A stretch of DNA of 64,000 bases from JAICYJ01 sp963737445. Lineage in GTDB: Bacteria > Actinomycetota > Thermoleophilia > Gaiellales > JAICJC01. The first letter of the stretch is position 1. Every line of letters begins with the position of its first letter. This document shows positions 42,262-52,493 of the stretch, in pieces. The notes under the pieces were generated by a model that was given only the letters and a program-made list of their open reading frames with translations, made no database searches and was not told the origin of the DNA. Both the position numbers and the translations under genes were made by a program. The DNA is taken from NCBI GenBank assembly GCA_963737445.1, contig CAVTSO010000015.1, positions 372,001 to 436,000 of the forward strand, read 5' to 3'.

Positions 42262-43482
42262 CTAGTGGTCAATGCAGCGTCGGCTCGCGGCCAGCGCCAG
42301 CTCTCCGAGGAACTCATACGCGCGGTTGTCGCCAAGCGGATGCATGAACGCGGCGTGCGCGGACATCGCGGTAGGCGCGGGCGAGCGGGATGCCGTTCAG
42401 GTAGCCGGCGCCGCCGGACAGCGCCAGCGCGTGGTCGACAATGCGAGGTGCCGCGTCACCGACGAAAGCTTGGCGGCCTGCGCCTCCGCGAACAGCCGGG
42501 TCAGCTCCTCCTCGTCGCCAGTGAGCTCGGGTTGCGCTCGTGGTGCTCGTCGATCAGCGCCGCGGCGTGCGAGAACACCGCGCGGGCGGCGGAGAGGTCG
42601 ACGAAGCTCTCCGCGGCGAGCGTCGCGCGTGCGGGTCAGCCGGTCGCGGCCGCGCGACCCGCCGGCGGCGTCGCGTGCGCGCTCTCCGCGATCCCGAGGC
42701 CGGCGGCCGCGTGGAAGAGCCCGGCATAGAGGTTCCGCTCCATGTATCGATCGCGCTCGCCACGGGGAAGCCGCCGCGCAGCGCCGCCGGCGGCAGCCGC
42801 ACGTCCTCGAAGGAGACCGAGTTGCTGCCGGAGGCGCGCATGCCGAGCGCGTCCCAGTCGTCGTGGACGACCACGCCGGGGGTGTGTGCGCGGGATCATC
42901 GCGTAGCCGTACCGCTCGCGGCCGCCGTCGTCGGTGTAGGTGACGGCGGTGTACAGGACGTCGGCGGCGGGCGACATGGTGCAGAAACCTTGTGGCCGGA
43001 GACGACCAGCCGTCGTCGGTGCGCCGCGCCGTCGTCGCCGGCCGCGTGAGGTCCTGCCGCGGCTCGCTGCCGGCCGGCAGCGAAGACGGTGCCGGTCGCG
43101 CGCGATCTCCGCGAGCGTCTCGCCGAAGCGCGCGACGCGCCGCTCGTCTCCCGCCGCCGTCGCGATCTGCCAGCGCCGGGCGACGTTGAGCACGAAGACG
43201 AGGTGCATGTTCACGCCCAGGGTCAGCGCGGCGTCGCCGCGGGCGAGCCGGCTCGAGGCGACGAGCAGGTCGTGCACGGAGGTGACACCGAGCCCGCCGA
43301 GCTGCTCCGGTATCGGCGCCGTGAAGTACCCGCTCTCGCTTGACCGCCGCGAAGCTGTCGAAGGGGAAGCTCCCGGCGCGGTCGTGGCCGGCGGCGCGCG
43401 GGCCGATCTCGTCCGCGAGCGTCTCGGCGAGCGCGACGAGGCGCGCTCCGGGGTCGGTTCTGGCTACCAGCTCGAGAGACAT
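42262..43482 (-). pseudogene. Acyl-CoA dehydrogenase family gene, many frameshifts
   Basis: Fragments in all three minus frames line up as one acyl-CoA dehydrogenase-like flavoprotein: MSLELVARTDPGARLVALAETLADEIGPRAA (start 43482), DLLVASSRLARGDAALTLGVNMHLV, YAMIPRTH, VVHDDWDALGMRASGSNSVSFEDV, NLYAGLFHAAAGLGIAESAHA, ELTGDEEELTRLFAEAQAAK and DNRAYEFLGELALAA before the TAG at 42262. At least five single-base slips are needed. The DWDALGMRASGSNS block is the diagnostic middle of the family. Preceded by a flavin reductase gene, so it may have been a reduced-flavin-dependent monooxygenase-type member. Confidence 0.7.
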
Positions 43483-44019
43483 GTGAGCGTCCTTTCTGTC
43501 GGTGGGGTCTCGGCCCGCTCGCCGAGCGTGCGGTAGCCGCGGTCGTGGTAGAGGAGCGGCGTCGCCGGGCGTGGCACGTGCGGCGCGAACTCGTCCGAAG
43601 AAGACGTGTGGTCGGCGACCGGAACGGTCTCCAAGAGCTCGCAGTCGAGGTGGGCGAGCGCGCCCGCGACGACCGGGCTGTCGCTGCGCCCGTCGGCGGG
43701 CTCCGTGGACGCTCGAGGAACTTGGCCGCGCCCGGCTCCGAGCCGAAACGGGCGACGGCGGGCTGATGCGCCGCAAGGATGCTGACTCCGAAACTTCTCG
43801 TCGCCGGGATCGCCCGCGCGCTCGTCGGCGCCGGCCAGAGCGAGACGAGGACGGTCGGCGGGTCGGCGGATACCGAGGCAAAGGCGGTGACGGTCATCCC
43901 CCAGGGCCGGCCGCCGATCCAGCAGGTGACCAGCACCACGCCGCTGGCCAGCGCGCTCATCGCCTCGGCGAATCCTCGGCGGGCGTAGACGGATCGGCAT
44001 AGTCTCGGGTGGAGGTCAT
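43464..44019 (-). pseudogene. Flavin reductase family gene, frameshifted
   Basis: Starts MTSTRDYADP at 44019; the frame slips within ten codons and continues as GFAEAMSALASGVVLVTCWIGGRPWGMTVTAFASVSADPPTVLVSLWP, the FMN-binding split barrel of HpaC-type flavin reductases, then slips again so that the tail LLYHDRGYRTLGERA is in another frame. The 3' boundary is uncertain. It would give FMNH2 to the neighbouring acyl-CoA-dehydrogenase-like flavoprotein. Lies in the densely frameshifted 42.2-45.9 kb stretch. Confidence 0.65.
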
Positions 44020-44082
44020 GGGTCTCCTGCGCGGTGTTGGTCGGCGGCCGCCTGGGGCGGCCACCAACCGTTGCCGTCGTGG

Positions 44083-44655
44083 TCACGCGTGCCACGGCGA
44101 CGTGACGGGGACGCCGTTCGTGACGATGTCGAAGACGGCCGAGCGCGCCTTCGCGCGCGCCACGAGCTCGCGGAGCTTCTCGGGCGGCGCGTCGCCCTCG
44201 ACGTCGAACGTCACCCGGATCTGCTCGTAGCCGTTGCGGACGTCGTCGGAGAGGCCGAGCGCGCCGCGCACGTCCATGTCGCCCTCGAGCCGCGACTCGA
44301 CCCGCGTCAGGTGGATGCCGCGCGCGGCGGCGACGTAGACGAGCGACGTGGTGAGGCAGGCGGCGAGCGCGTGCAGCAGCTGCTCGGCCGGGTTCGGCGC
44401 CTCGTTCGTGCCCGATCAGGATCGGCGGCTCGCCGGCGTCGAGCTCGAACGCCGTCGCGCGCGAGTCGTCCTCGCCGCCGGCGGCGTAGAAGTGCTGGAT
44501 CGTCGAGCGGTTGTGCGCGCCGTCGAGCCAGCGGTTGCGGACGCGGAACTGGAACGTCCCCAGCTCCGGCTGCGCCTTGACCGCGTCGAGCGTCGCGAAG
44601 AGCGTCTGCGTGTCGACGCCGTTGCGGATCGGCGTCGGTAGGTGGTGTGCGTCAC
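44083..44655 (-). pseudogene. OsmC family peroxiredoxin-like gene, frameshifted
   Basis: GTG 44655 (MTHTTY) follows a GGAG site; after a slip comes NGVDTQTLFATLDAVKAQPELGTFQFRVRNRW...STIQHFYAAGGEDDSRATAFELDAGEPPILIG, then a one-G insertion, then MDVRGALGLSDDVRNGYEQIRVTFDVEGDAPPEKLRELVARAKARSAVFDIVTNGVPV. The last block is the C-terminal OsmC half containing the second Cys position, here Ser (ARSAVFD). OsmC/Ohr proteins reduce organic hydroperoxides; a member lacking that Cys would not be a peroxidase. Confidence 0.62.
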
Positions 44656-44774
44656 TGCTTGCTCCTTCTGTCGGGCGGGCTGATCCCGCGTTGCCGGAGA
44701 GTGGAACCGGCGGTACCCGGTGTGCCGCGCGGTTATCGGCGCGGTAGCATCGCCTGGTAACGTCGCGCGCGACG

Positions 44775-46867
44775 ATGGATTTCAAGCTCCTCGGCCCGCT
44801 GGAGGTCGGTGATGGTCGACGCCCGTCGCGATCGCGGCGGCGCAAGCAGCGCGCCCTGCTCGCGCGGCTGCTGCTCGACGCGAACCGCACCGTCGCCGCC
44901 GACCGGCTCGTCGACGACCTCTGGGGCGAGCAGCGTCCCGGACTCGGCGCAGAAGATGGTGCAGATCTACGTCTCCGCAGCTGCGCAAGGTCCTGCCCGA
45001 GGGCCTGCTCCAGACACGGCCGCCCGGCTACGCCGTCGAGGTCGAGCCGGCGAGCATCGACCTCGTCCGGTTCGAGCAGCTGCGGCGCGAGGGCGACGCG
45101 GCGCATGCGGCGGGCAACGCCGAGCTGGCGGCGCGGCGCTTCGACGAGGCGCTCGCGCTGTGGCGCGGGGACGCGCTCGGCGAGTTCCAGGAGCCGTTCG
45201 CGCAGCCGAGGCGTCGCGGCTGGAGGAGCTGCAGCTCGCCTGCCTGGAGGCGCGCATCGCGGCCGACCTCGACCGCGGCCGGCACGCCGAGCTCGTCGCG
45301 CGAGCTCGAGCCGCTGCTCGCGCGGCTATCCGCTGCGCGAGGGCCTGCGGGCCCAGCAACTGCTCGCCCTGTACCGGTCGGGGCGGCAGTCGGAGGCGCT
45401 CGCCGGCGTACCGGGCATTCCGCGACCGGCTCGCGGACGAGCTCGGGCTCGAGCCGTCGCCGCGCCTGCGAGGAGCTCGAGCGCCGGATCCTGCGTCAGG
45501 ATGCGACCGGAGCTCGACCACCGCCGGCGCGAGCCGCGCGCCGCGCCGGGCGTCGCGGTACGTGCGCAACGGCGACGTCTCGGATCGCCTACCAGAGCGA
45601 TCGGCGACGGCGAGCTCGACCTCGTGCTGGTGCACGGCTGGGTATCCAGCTTCCAGCCCGGCTGGGAGCGCCCGGCGCTCGCGCGGTTCTATGAGCGGCT
45701 GGCGGCGATGGGGCGCCTGATCCTGTTCGACAAGCGCGGCGTCGGGCTCTCGGACCGAGTCGCGCCGGTGGCTGCTCGCTGGAGGAGCGGATGGACGACG
45801 TGCGGGCGGTGATGGACGCCGCCGCGCTCGGAGCGCGCCGTCGTTCCTCGGCATATCCGAGGGCGGCCCGATGTCGGCGCTGTTCGCCGCGACGTATCCG
45901 CAGCGCACGCCGGGCGCTCGTGCTGATGGGCGCCTTCGCCCGGCAGTCGTGGGCGCCCGACTATCCGTTCGGGGCCAGCGACGAGGATCTCCGGACTCGC
46001 CTGGCCGCGCTCGAGGAGGACGATTGGGCGACGGCGACGACCAGGAACTGGCTGGCGCAGATGGCGCCGGCCATCCTGGACGACCCGGAGGCGATGCGCT
46101 GGTACACGTCCTATGTGCAGCGCGGTGCCAGCCCCGGGGCGAACAGGGCCATCCGGCTGATGAACGCTGAGATCGACATCCGTGACCTGCTGCCCACGAT
46201 CAATGTGCCGACGCTGGTGCTCTACCGCGCCGACGAGAGCTTCCGCGAACGGTCGCGATTCATGGGGGAGCACATCCCGGGCGCACAGCTGGTGGAGCTG
46301 CCGGGAAACGACCACCTGCCGTGGGAGGGCGACAGCGGTGCGTTGCTCGACGAGGTCGCGCGATTTCTCACGGCACTCGGTGACGACGTCGAGCCTGACC
46401 GGGTGCTCGCCTCCCTGCTCTTCACCCACATCGACAGGGCCGCCGGCGATGGCGACCACGCCTGGAGCGAGCTGCTCGCGCGGTGCAGCCGGGTCGTCCG
46501 CGCCCAGGTGGCGCGCTTTCGCGGACGCGAGGTGGGTGATAGCGGCGAGGGTCTGGTCGCGACCTTCGACGGCCCTGCCCGTGCCGTCCGCTGCGCCTCC
46601 GCGATCGTGGCGTCCGTTCGCGACCTGGGCCTGGAGATGCGGGCCGGCGTGCATACCGGCGAGATCGAGCGGTCGGACACCAACATGCGCGGGATCGCCG
46701 CCGACATCGGCGCCGGCGTGGCCGCGCTCGCCCGGCCGGGCGAGGTGCTCGTCTCCAGCACGGTCAAGGACATCGTCGCTGGCTCGGGGATCGAGTTCAC
46801 GGAGCGCGGGGAGCATACGCTGGCGGGAGTCCCGGGCACCTGGCGCCTGTTCGCGGCGGCGCCGTAG
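44775..46867 (+). pseudogene. SARP/BTAD - alpha/beta hydrolase - class III cyclase fusion, frameshifted 5' half
   Basis: Starts MDFKLLGPLEVGDGR at 44775, closely resembling the N-terminus of the 47460 regulator: winged-helix DNA-binding domain, then BTAD (LEARIAADLDRGRHAELVA, LYRSGRQSEAL). Between about 44940 and 45880 at least six single-base insertions break the frame. From 45880 one frame runs on: alpha/beta hydrolase (SEGGPMSALFAATYPQR-like lid, TLVLYRADESFRE, PGNDHLPWEGD) and a class III nucleotide cyclase-like domain (LFTHIDRAAGDGDHAW, GVHTGEIERSDTNMRGIAADIGAGVAALARPGE). A DNA-binding/hydrolase/cyclase chimera suggests ligand-controlled transcription. Confidence 0.7.
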
Positions 46868-46908
46868 CATCGTGGCAATCCACAGATCCCGTCGGAAGAA
46901 GGTAGGCA

Positions 46909-47367
46909 ATGAACCGAAGTCCTGTGCTGACGTTGGACATGCGGCGTGTCCTCAGCGCGCCGCCGTCCCGGGTATTCCGAGCACTGACCGAACCGCGGGA
47001 ACTGGCCAGGTGGTGGGGCCCTGACGGATTCGTGATCCCGTCGATCGAGAGCGATCTCAGACCGGGCGGTAGCTATCGGATCGCCATGCAGCCCCCCGAA
47101 GGCGATCTCTTCTACCTGGCAGGAGAGTTCGGCGAGCTGGACCCTCCGCGGGTGGTGTCCTACACCTTCCGCTGGGAGGATCCCGACCCCGAGGATCGCG
47201 AGACACTGGTAACGCTGTCGCTGCGCGAGATCGACGGCACGTCGACCGAGTTGGCGTTCCATCAGGGCGACTTCGCAACCGAGCGCCGCCGCGCGCTTCA
47301 CGAGCAAGGCTGGACGCAGTCCTTGAACCACCTTGAGGAGTTGATGGCGGCACCTGCCTCACCCTGA
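46909..47367 (+). CDS. SRPBCC (AHSA1/START-like) domain protein
   Basis: 152 residues from ATG 46909 behind GAAGGTAGG. The whole length is one helix-grip domain: RVLSAPPSRVFRALTEPRELARWWGPDGF at the start, FRWEDPDPEDRETLVTLSLRE in the sheet, and the long C-terminal helix HEQGWTQSLNHLEELM. AHSA1-type proteins bind hydrophobic ligands or chaperone partners; specific role unknown. It lies between two SARP-type regulators, 92 bases before the second, so it may be a controlled target. Confidence 0.88.
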   Translation: MNRSPVLTLDMRRVLSAPPSRVFRALTEPRELARWWGPDGFVIPSIESDLRPGGSYRIAMQPPEGDLFYLAGEFGELDPPRVVSYTFRWEDPDPEDRETLVTLSLREIDGTSTELAFHQGDFATERRRALHEQGWTQSLNHLEELMAAPASP

Positions 47368-47459
47368 GCGTCTCTGGCGGCTCGCCAGGCCCGGGCAGTC
47401 CGCGCTGCCCGCTTCGATATGGTGGCGGCCGACACGCGGGCAAGCTTCCCGGAGGCAGG

Positions 47460-50400
47460 ATGGACTTTCGGATTCTCGGGCCGTTCGAGGCGATCGATGA
47501 GACCGGGCCCGTGCAGCTGACGGCAGGCAAGCAACGGGCACTGCTGGCGCTGCTGCTGCTCGATGCCGGACGGGTGGTGCCGATCGATCGGCTGGTCGAC
47601 GACCTCTGGGGCGACGACGTTCCCGACACCGCCACCAAGATGGTGCAGATCCTGGTCTCGCAGCTGCGCAAGCTGCTGCCCGCTGGGCTGCTGTGCACGC
47701 GAGCCCCGGGCTACCTGGTCGAGCTTGACGGGCACTCGCTCGACCTGCACCGGTTCGAGCGGCTCCACGCCGTCGGGCGGGGGGCGCTGGCCGACGGGCG
47801 GGCCGGCGAGGCGGCAGCGGCGCTGCGCGAAGCGCTGGAGCTGTGGCGGGGGCCGGCGCTTGCGGAGTTCGAGGAGCCCTTCGCGCGGCTGGAGGAGGGC
47901 CGGCTGGCAGAGCTGCACCTCATCTGCCTGGAGGAGCGGATCGAGGCGGATCTGATGCTCGGCCACCACGCCCAGCTGGTCGCCGAGCTGGACGGGCTGG
48001 TGCGCCGCCATCCGCTTCGCGAGCGACTGCGCGGACAGCTGATGCTGGCGCTGTACCGGTGCGGCCGGCAGGCGGAGGCGCTTGAGGTATTCCACGCCTT
48101 CCGGCGCATGCTCGACGACGAGCTCGGCATCGACCCGTCCCCGCGCCTGAAGGTGCTCGAGCGCAGGATGCTGCAGCAGGACGCGTCGCTCGACCCGGTT
48201 TCCGAGCAGCCCGCCGGCGCGCCCGCCCACCGACCCGCGGTCGTCACCGGCGCAGCCCCGCTGGTCGCGCCGTTCAGCGGCCGGCAGCGCGAGCTCGACC
48301 GCATCGAAGCCCTGCACCAGGAGGCCCATGCCGGCACCAGACGGCTTGTCTTCATCACCGGCGAGGCCGGGATCGGAAAGACCACCGTGGCCGAGAACCT
48401 GGCGGCGCGCGCCCGGTCGGCCGCAGACACCCTCGTCGCCCACGGCCAGTGCGTGGAGCATCTCGGCCCGGGTGAGCCCTACCTGCCCGTGCTGGAGGCG
48501 CTTGGCCGGTTGGTGCGCCAAACTGACGGCCAGCAGCTGATCCCGCTACTTGCCAGGCAGGCACCGACCTGGCTGGCACAGATGCCATGGCTGCTCTCCG
48601 ACGAGCAGCTGGAGGCGGTTCAGCACCGCCTGATCGGTGCCACACACCAGCGCATGCTGCGGGAGATGCTGGAGACGCTCGAGGCGGTCACTCGCGACGC
48701 CACGCTCGTGCTGATCCTCGAGGACCTGCACTGGAGCGATCCCTCGACCGTGGAGCTGCTCGACGCGCTGGCACGGCGCAGGGAGCCGGCGCGTCTGCTC
48801 GTCGTCGGCACGTACCGGCCGCGGATGGCACGGCAGCATCCCGTGCACCGCCTGGTGCGTGATCTCAGCGGGCGAGGGATATGCGCGGAGATCGCGATCG
48901 GCCCGCTCAGCCAGGACGCCGTCGGCGATCACCTGACGGCCCGGCTCGGCTCGGTCGCATCGCCCGAGCTGTCCGCGGTGCTCTGGGAGCGCACCGGTGG
49001 CAACCCGCTGTTCGTGACCACCCTGCTCGACTCATGGCTGGAGCGGGGCCTGCTGGGAGACGACGAGCCCGACCTGGTGCGTCTCTCCAGCGACGTGCCC
49101 GACACGGTGCTCCAGCTGATCGAGCAGATGCTCGATCTGATCGACCCCGTCGATCGTGACCTGCTCTCCGCCGCTAGCGCGGTCGGGCAGGAGTTCTCGG
49201 CCGCCGCGGCGGCGGCCGCGGCCGGGTTGCCCGAGGACGAGGTCGATCTTCGCTGCGACGCGTTGGCGCGGGCGGCCCGGTTGATCGACCCGGTCGGCGA
49301 GGAGCGATGGCCGGACGGGACGCTCGCAGCCCGATACCGGTTCGCGCACGACCTGCACCGGGAGGTCTTGTACGGACGGCTCCCGCCGGGCCAGCGAGCA
49401 CAGGTGCACGGCAGGATCGGCGAGCGTCTCGCGGTCGCCTACCGGACCCGGCCCAGCGAGGTCGCAGCCAGGCTGGCCGAGCACTTCGTGCTGGCCGGCG
49501 ATGCCGCTCGGGCCGTCGGGTCGCTGCGCCTTGCCGCCGAGCAGGCGTTCCAGCGGCTGGCCCACCGCGAGGCGCTCGACCACCTGACCACGGCCCTGGA
49601 CATGCTCGAGCAGCTGCCCGACGGCCCGGAGCGGTGGTCCGAGGAGCTCGCGCTGCAGTCGATGCTGGGAGCGGCGGAGGTGGCGGCGCGGGGATGGTCG
49701 GCGGTCGAAGCCGAGACCGCCTTCCTGCGGACACGCGACCTGGCGGAGCGGCTCCGTGGGGACGAGCTTGGCCCGGCGCTCTTCCGGCTGGGCACGATGT
49801 ACGAGGTGCGCGGCGACTACGAGCGCTCGGAGGCACTGCTCGAGCAGACGCTCGAGCGCGCCGGCCCGGCGGCGAGCAACGTGCTGGTGGCCGACACACA
49901 CGAGCTGCTGGCCTGCAGCCTGTTCCACCAGGGCGACTTTGACGACGCGCTCGAACACGCCGAGCAGGGGCTGGCTGTCTTCGACGAGGAGTATCTGAAT
50001 CCGGTCAGGGCCGCCTATGGAATCAACGCCGGCGCCGCCTGCCACAACTGGGCAGCGATGTCTCTCTGGGCTCTTGGATATCCGGATCTCGCCCGCACAC
50101 GCGCGCAGGAGGCGGTCGCGCTGGCCGAGGATCCCCGCCGCCGGCACGGGTACGCCGCCGCGCTCGCGCAGGCCGCGACGCTCGAGCAGTGCCGTCTCGA
50201 CGCGGCGGCCACACACCGGTATGCCGAGGCAGCCGTGGAGGCTGCGACCGAGGATGGCTATCCCTACCGGATCGCGATGGGCCGGATCATGCTCGGCTGG
50301 GCGATGGCAGCGGGCGGATCGCCCGAGTCCGGCATCGCCGAGCTCCGGCGCGGCCTTGAGCTGTCCGATCAGACCGGGGCCCACATGGACGACCCCTACT

Positions 50401-50876
50401 ATCTCGCCCTGCTTGCCGATGCCCACGTCCGCGCCGGGGATGTCGACGAGGCGTGGGCAGCGGTCGAGACCGGGCTGGCGCTGGCGCCGGTCGGACGGAG
50501 GTTCTTCTTCGAGAGCGAGCTGCACCGAACGGCCGGGCAGCTGCTCTTGCTGCAGGGCCGCCGCGACGAGGCGCAGTCGCGCATGCGCGAGGCACTCGAG
50601 ATGGCCCGCAGCCAGAAATCGCCATCCCTGGAGCTGCGCGCGGCGCTGCCCCTCGCCCGCCACCTTCACAGCGAAGGCGCCGACGACGCACGCGCGCGGG
50701 CTGGTGGCCGGCGTCTACGCCACCTTCAGCGAGGGGTTCGACACGCACGACCTGGTCGCGGCCCGCGAGCTGCTGGAGCAACTCGGGTCATAGCGGGCGG
50801 CTGCGGGCGCGCGACTTTACCCTCCAACAACCTCATCTTTGCCACGGTCGGGTCTGATCAACCTCGAACCACCTGA
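47460..50876 (+). CDS. Large AfsR/SARP-type regulator with AAA/STAND ATPase and TPR
   Basis: An OmpR-type winged helix (residues 1-90, MDFRILGPFEAIDETG) and BTAD (about 97-245) precede an ATPase module with Walker A FITGEAGIGKTTVAENL and Walker B LVLILEDLHWSDPST, then TPR-rich helices. There is no LuxR C-terminal helix. Near 50690 an extra base changes the frame: the natural end is GLVAGVYATFSEGFDTHDLVAARELLEQLGS stopping at 50793, while the unbroken frame runs on with an unrelated tail to 50876. Coordinates follow the unbroken frame. Such STAND regulators activate antibiotic or efflux genes; the exporter at 50927 is the likely target. Confidence 0.88.
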   Translation: MDFRILGPFEAIDETGPVQLTAGKQRALLALLLLDAGRVVPIDRLVDDLWGDDVPDTATKMVQILVSQLRKLLPAGLLCTRAPGYLVELDGHSLDLHRFERLHAVGRGALADGRAGEAAAALREALELWRGPALAEFEEPFARLEEGRLAELHLICLEERIEADLMLGHHAQLVAELDGLVRRHPLRERLRGQLMLALYRCGRQAEALEVFHAFRRMLDDELGIDPSPRLKVLERRMLQQDASLDPVSEQPAGAPAHRPAVVTGAAPLVAPFSGRQRELDRIEALHQEAHAGTRRLVFITGEAGIGKTTVAENLAARARSAADTLVAHGQCVEHLGPGEPYLPVLEALGRLVRQTDGQQLIPLLARQAPTWLAQMPWLLSDEQLEAVQHRLIGATHQRMLREMLETLEAVTRDATLVLILEDLHWSDPSTVELLDALARRREPARLLVVGTYRPRMARQHPVHRLVRDLSGRGICAEIAIGPLSQDAVGDHLTARLGSVASPELSAVLWERTGGNPLFVTTLLDSWLERGLLGDDEPDLVRLSSDVPDTVLQLIEQMLDLIDPVDRDLLSAASAVGQEFSAAAAAAAAGLPEDEVDLRCDALARAARLIDPVGEERWPDGTLAARYRFAHDLHREVLYGRLPPGQRAQVHGRIGERLAVAYRTRPSEVAARLAEHFVLAGDAARAVGSLRLAAEQAFQRLAHREALDHLTTALDMLEQLPDGPERWSEELALQSMLGAAEVAARGWSAVEAETAFLRTRDLAERLRGDELGPALFRLGTMYEVRGDYERSEALLEQTLERAGPAASNVLVADTHELLACSLFHQGDFDDALEHAEQGLAVFDEEYLNPVRAAYGINAGAACHNWAAMSLWALGYPDLARTRAQEAVALAEDPRRRHGYAAALAQAATLEQCRLDAAATHRYAEAAVEAATEDGYPYRIAMGRIMLGWAMAAGGSPESGIAELRRGLELSDQTGAHMDDPYYLALLADAHVRAGDVDEAWAAVETGLALAPVGRRFFFESELHRTAGQLLLLQGRRDEAQSRMREALEMARSQKSPSLELRAALPLARHLHSEGADDARARAGGRRLRHLQRGVRHARPGRGPRAAGATRVIAGGCGRATLPSNNLIFATVGSDQPRTT

Positions 50877-50926
50877 ACCGATCCAGCGGGCTCGCGTTGC
50901 CGCGACCCGCCGTCAAGGAGGAAGAG

Positions 50927-52378
50927 ATGATCGCCCAGACACACACCGTGCCCATGGCGCAGCGCAAGGCCTGGACACTCGTGCTCGCGTCGCTCGGCCT
51001 GTTCATGGTCGCGCTCGACACGTTCGTCGTCACCACCGCGCTGCCGGCGCTCCGCGTCGACCTCGGCGCAAGCCTGTCCGACCTGGAGTGGACGGTGAAT
51101 GCCTACAACCTCGCGTTCGCCTGCCTGCTGCTGACCGGCGCCGCGCTCGGCGACCGCTTCGGGCGCAGGCGGATGTTCACGCTGGGGCTGGTGCTGTTCA
51201 CCGCCGCCTCCGCCGCGGCGGCCCTGTCACCGAGCGTGACGGTGCTGATCGCCGCCCGCGCGCTCCAGGGTGCCGGTGCGGCTGTCGTCATGCCGTTGAC
51301 GCTGACGCTGATCAGCGAGGCCTTCCCGGCCGAGAAGCGCGGCATGGCGGTCGGGCTCTGGGGCGGCATCGCCGGCCTCGCCGTCGCCGCCGGACCCGTC
51401 GTCGGCGGCGCCGTGATCGACGGGATCGACTGGCACTGGATCTTCTGGCTGAACGTCCCGATTGGCCTGCTGGTGATCCCGCTCGCCGCACGTCGCCTGG
51501 GCGAGAGCTACGGGCCGCGCCCACAGCTCGACCTGATCGGGCTGGCGCTCGCCGGCGCCGGGCTGCTCGGCCTGACGTGGGGACTCGTGCGCTCCACCAC
51601 CGTCGGGTGGGGCAGCGTCGAGGTGCTCGCGGCCCTGCTGGCGGGCGTGATCCTGGTGGGCGCGTTCCTGGCCTGGGAGCGGCGCGCCCCCAGCCCGATG
51701 CTTCCGCTGGCGCTGTTTCGCAGGCGCGGCTTCACGGTCGCCAACGCGGTCAGCTTCTTCATGTTCTTCGGGATGGTCGGCGCGCTGTTCCTGATCCCGC
51801 AGTTCTTCCAGACCGCGCTGGGGAACTCGCCGCTCGACGCGGGCATCCGGATGCTGCCCTGGACGGCCACGCCGATGGTGATCGCGCCGATCGCGGGCGG
51901 CCTTGCCGACCGCTACGGCAACCGCCCGTTCATGGCCATCGGCATGGCTTTGCAGGCGATCGGACTGGGCTGGGTCGCTCTGGTCGCCAGACCGGGCATG
52001 GGCTACCTCGAGTTGGGTCTGGCGCTGACGATCGCGGGCGTGGGCACCTCGATGTGCTTCCCGACCGTGGCCAACGCCGTCGTCGGCTCGGTGCCGCCGG
52101 AGGAGGTCGGCGTCGCCTCGGGTACCAACAGCACGCTGCGTGAGTTGGGGAGCGTGTTCGGGGTGGCCGTGCTCGCGGCCGTGTTCACCCACCAGGGCGT
52201 TTACACGTCGCCGCCGGCCTTCATCGATCGATTCCAGCTGGCGCTGTGGGTCGCCGTCGGCTTCTCCGCTGTTGGCGCCGCGGTGGCGCTGCTCGCCCCA
52301 CGCCGAGCCCGGCGCCCCCAGCCCGTTCCGGCCACGACCACCCCGCGGTCGCTCTCCCCACGGACGACGCTGCAATGA
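50927..52378 (+). CDS. MFS drug exporter, EmrB/QacA (DHA2, 14-TM) family
   Basis: 483 residues from ATG 50927 (MIAQTHTVPMAQRK) with AAGGAGG at 50915-50921. Family motifs are intact: LDTFVVTTALPALR (motif D1 region), GDRFGRRRMF (motif A) and RALQGAGAAVVMPLTLTLI (motif B), plus GGAVIDGIDWHWIFWLNVPIGL (motif C region). About 14 helices. Placed 134 bases after the SARP/AAA regulator's natural stop, it is the obvious regulated efflux pump. Its upstream leader is mirrored in a decayed copy at 54.5-54.8 kb. Confidence 0.92.
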   Translation: MIAQTHTVPMAQRKAWTLVLASLGLFMVALDTFVVTTALPALRVDLGASLSDLEWTVNAYNLAFACLLLTGAALGDRFGRRRMFTLGLVLFTAASAAAALSPSVTVLIAARALQGAGAAVVMPLTLTLISEAFPAEKRGMAVGLWGGIAGLAVAAGPVVGGAVIDGIDWHWIFWLNVPIGLLVIPLAARRLGESYGPRPQLDLIGLALAGAGLLGLTWGLVRSTTVGWGSVEVLAALLAGVILVGAFLAWERRAPSPMLPLALFRRRGFTVANAVSFFMFFGMVGALFLIPQFFQTALGNSPLDAGIRMLPWTATPMVIAPIAGGLADRYGNRPFMAIGMALQAIGLGWVALVARPGMGYLELGLALTIAGVGTSMCFPTVANAVVGSVPPEEVGVASGTNSTLRELGSVFGVAVLAAVFTHQGVYTSPPAFIDRFQLALWVAVGFSAVGAAVALLAPRRARRPQPVPATTTPRSLSPRTTLQ

Positions 52379-52389
52379 ACCCCGCTGCC

Positions 52390-52418
52390 TGGCCCCTTCC
52401 TCAGAAGGGAAGGGGCCA
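52390..52418. terminator. Hairpin 1 after exporter gene
   Basis: Perfect stem TGGCCCCTTCC (52390-52400) / GGAAGGGGCCA (52408-52418), seven-base loop, starting 12 bases after the exporter stop. Fits a factor-independent terminator without T-run. Confidence 0.7.
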
Positions 52419-52421
52419 ACA

Positions 52422-52450
52422 TGACCCCTTCCACGCTCAGGAAGGGGTCA
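52422..52450. repeat. Hairpin 2, sequence-related to hairpin 1
   Basis: Perfect stem TGACCCCTTCC (52422-52432) / GGAAGGGGTCA (52440-52450). It differs from hairpin 1 by a G-to-A change with the matching C-to-T change on the other arm, so pairing is preserved. Confidence 0.6.
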
Positions 52451-52493
52451 ACCGCAGGTCTCGCGAAGGACATGCCGCAAGGACAAGGCTTGA

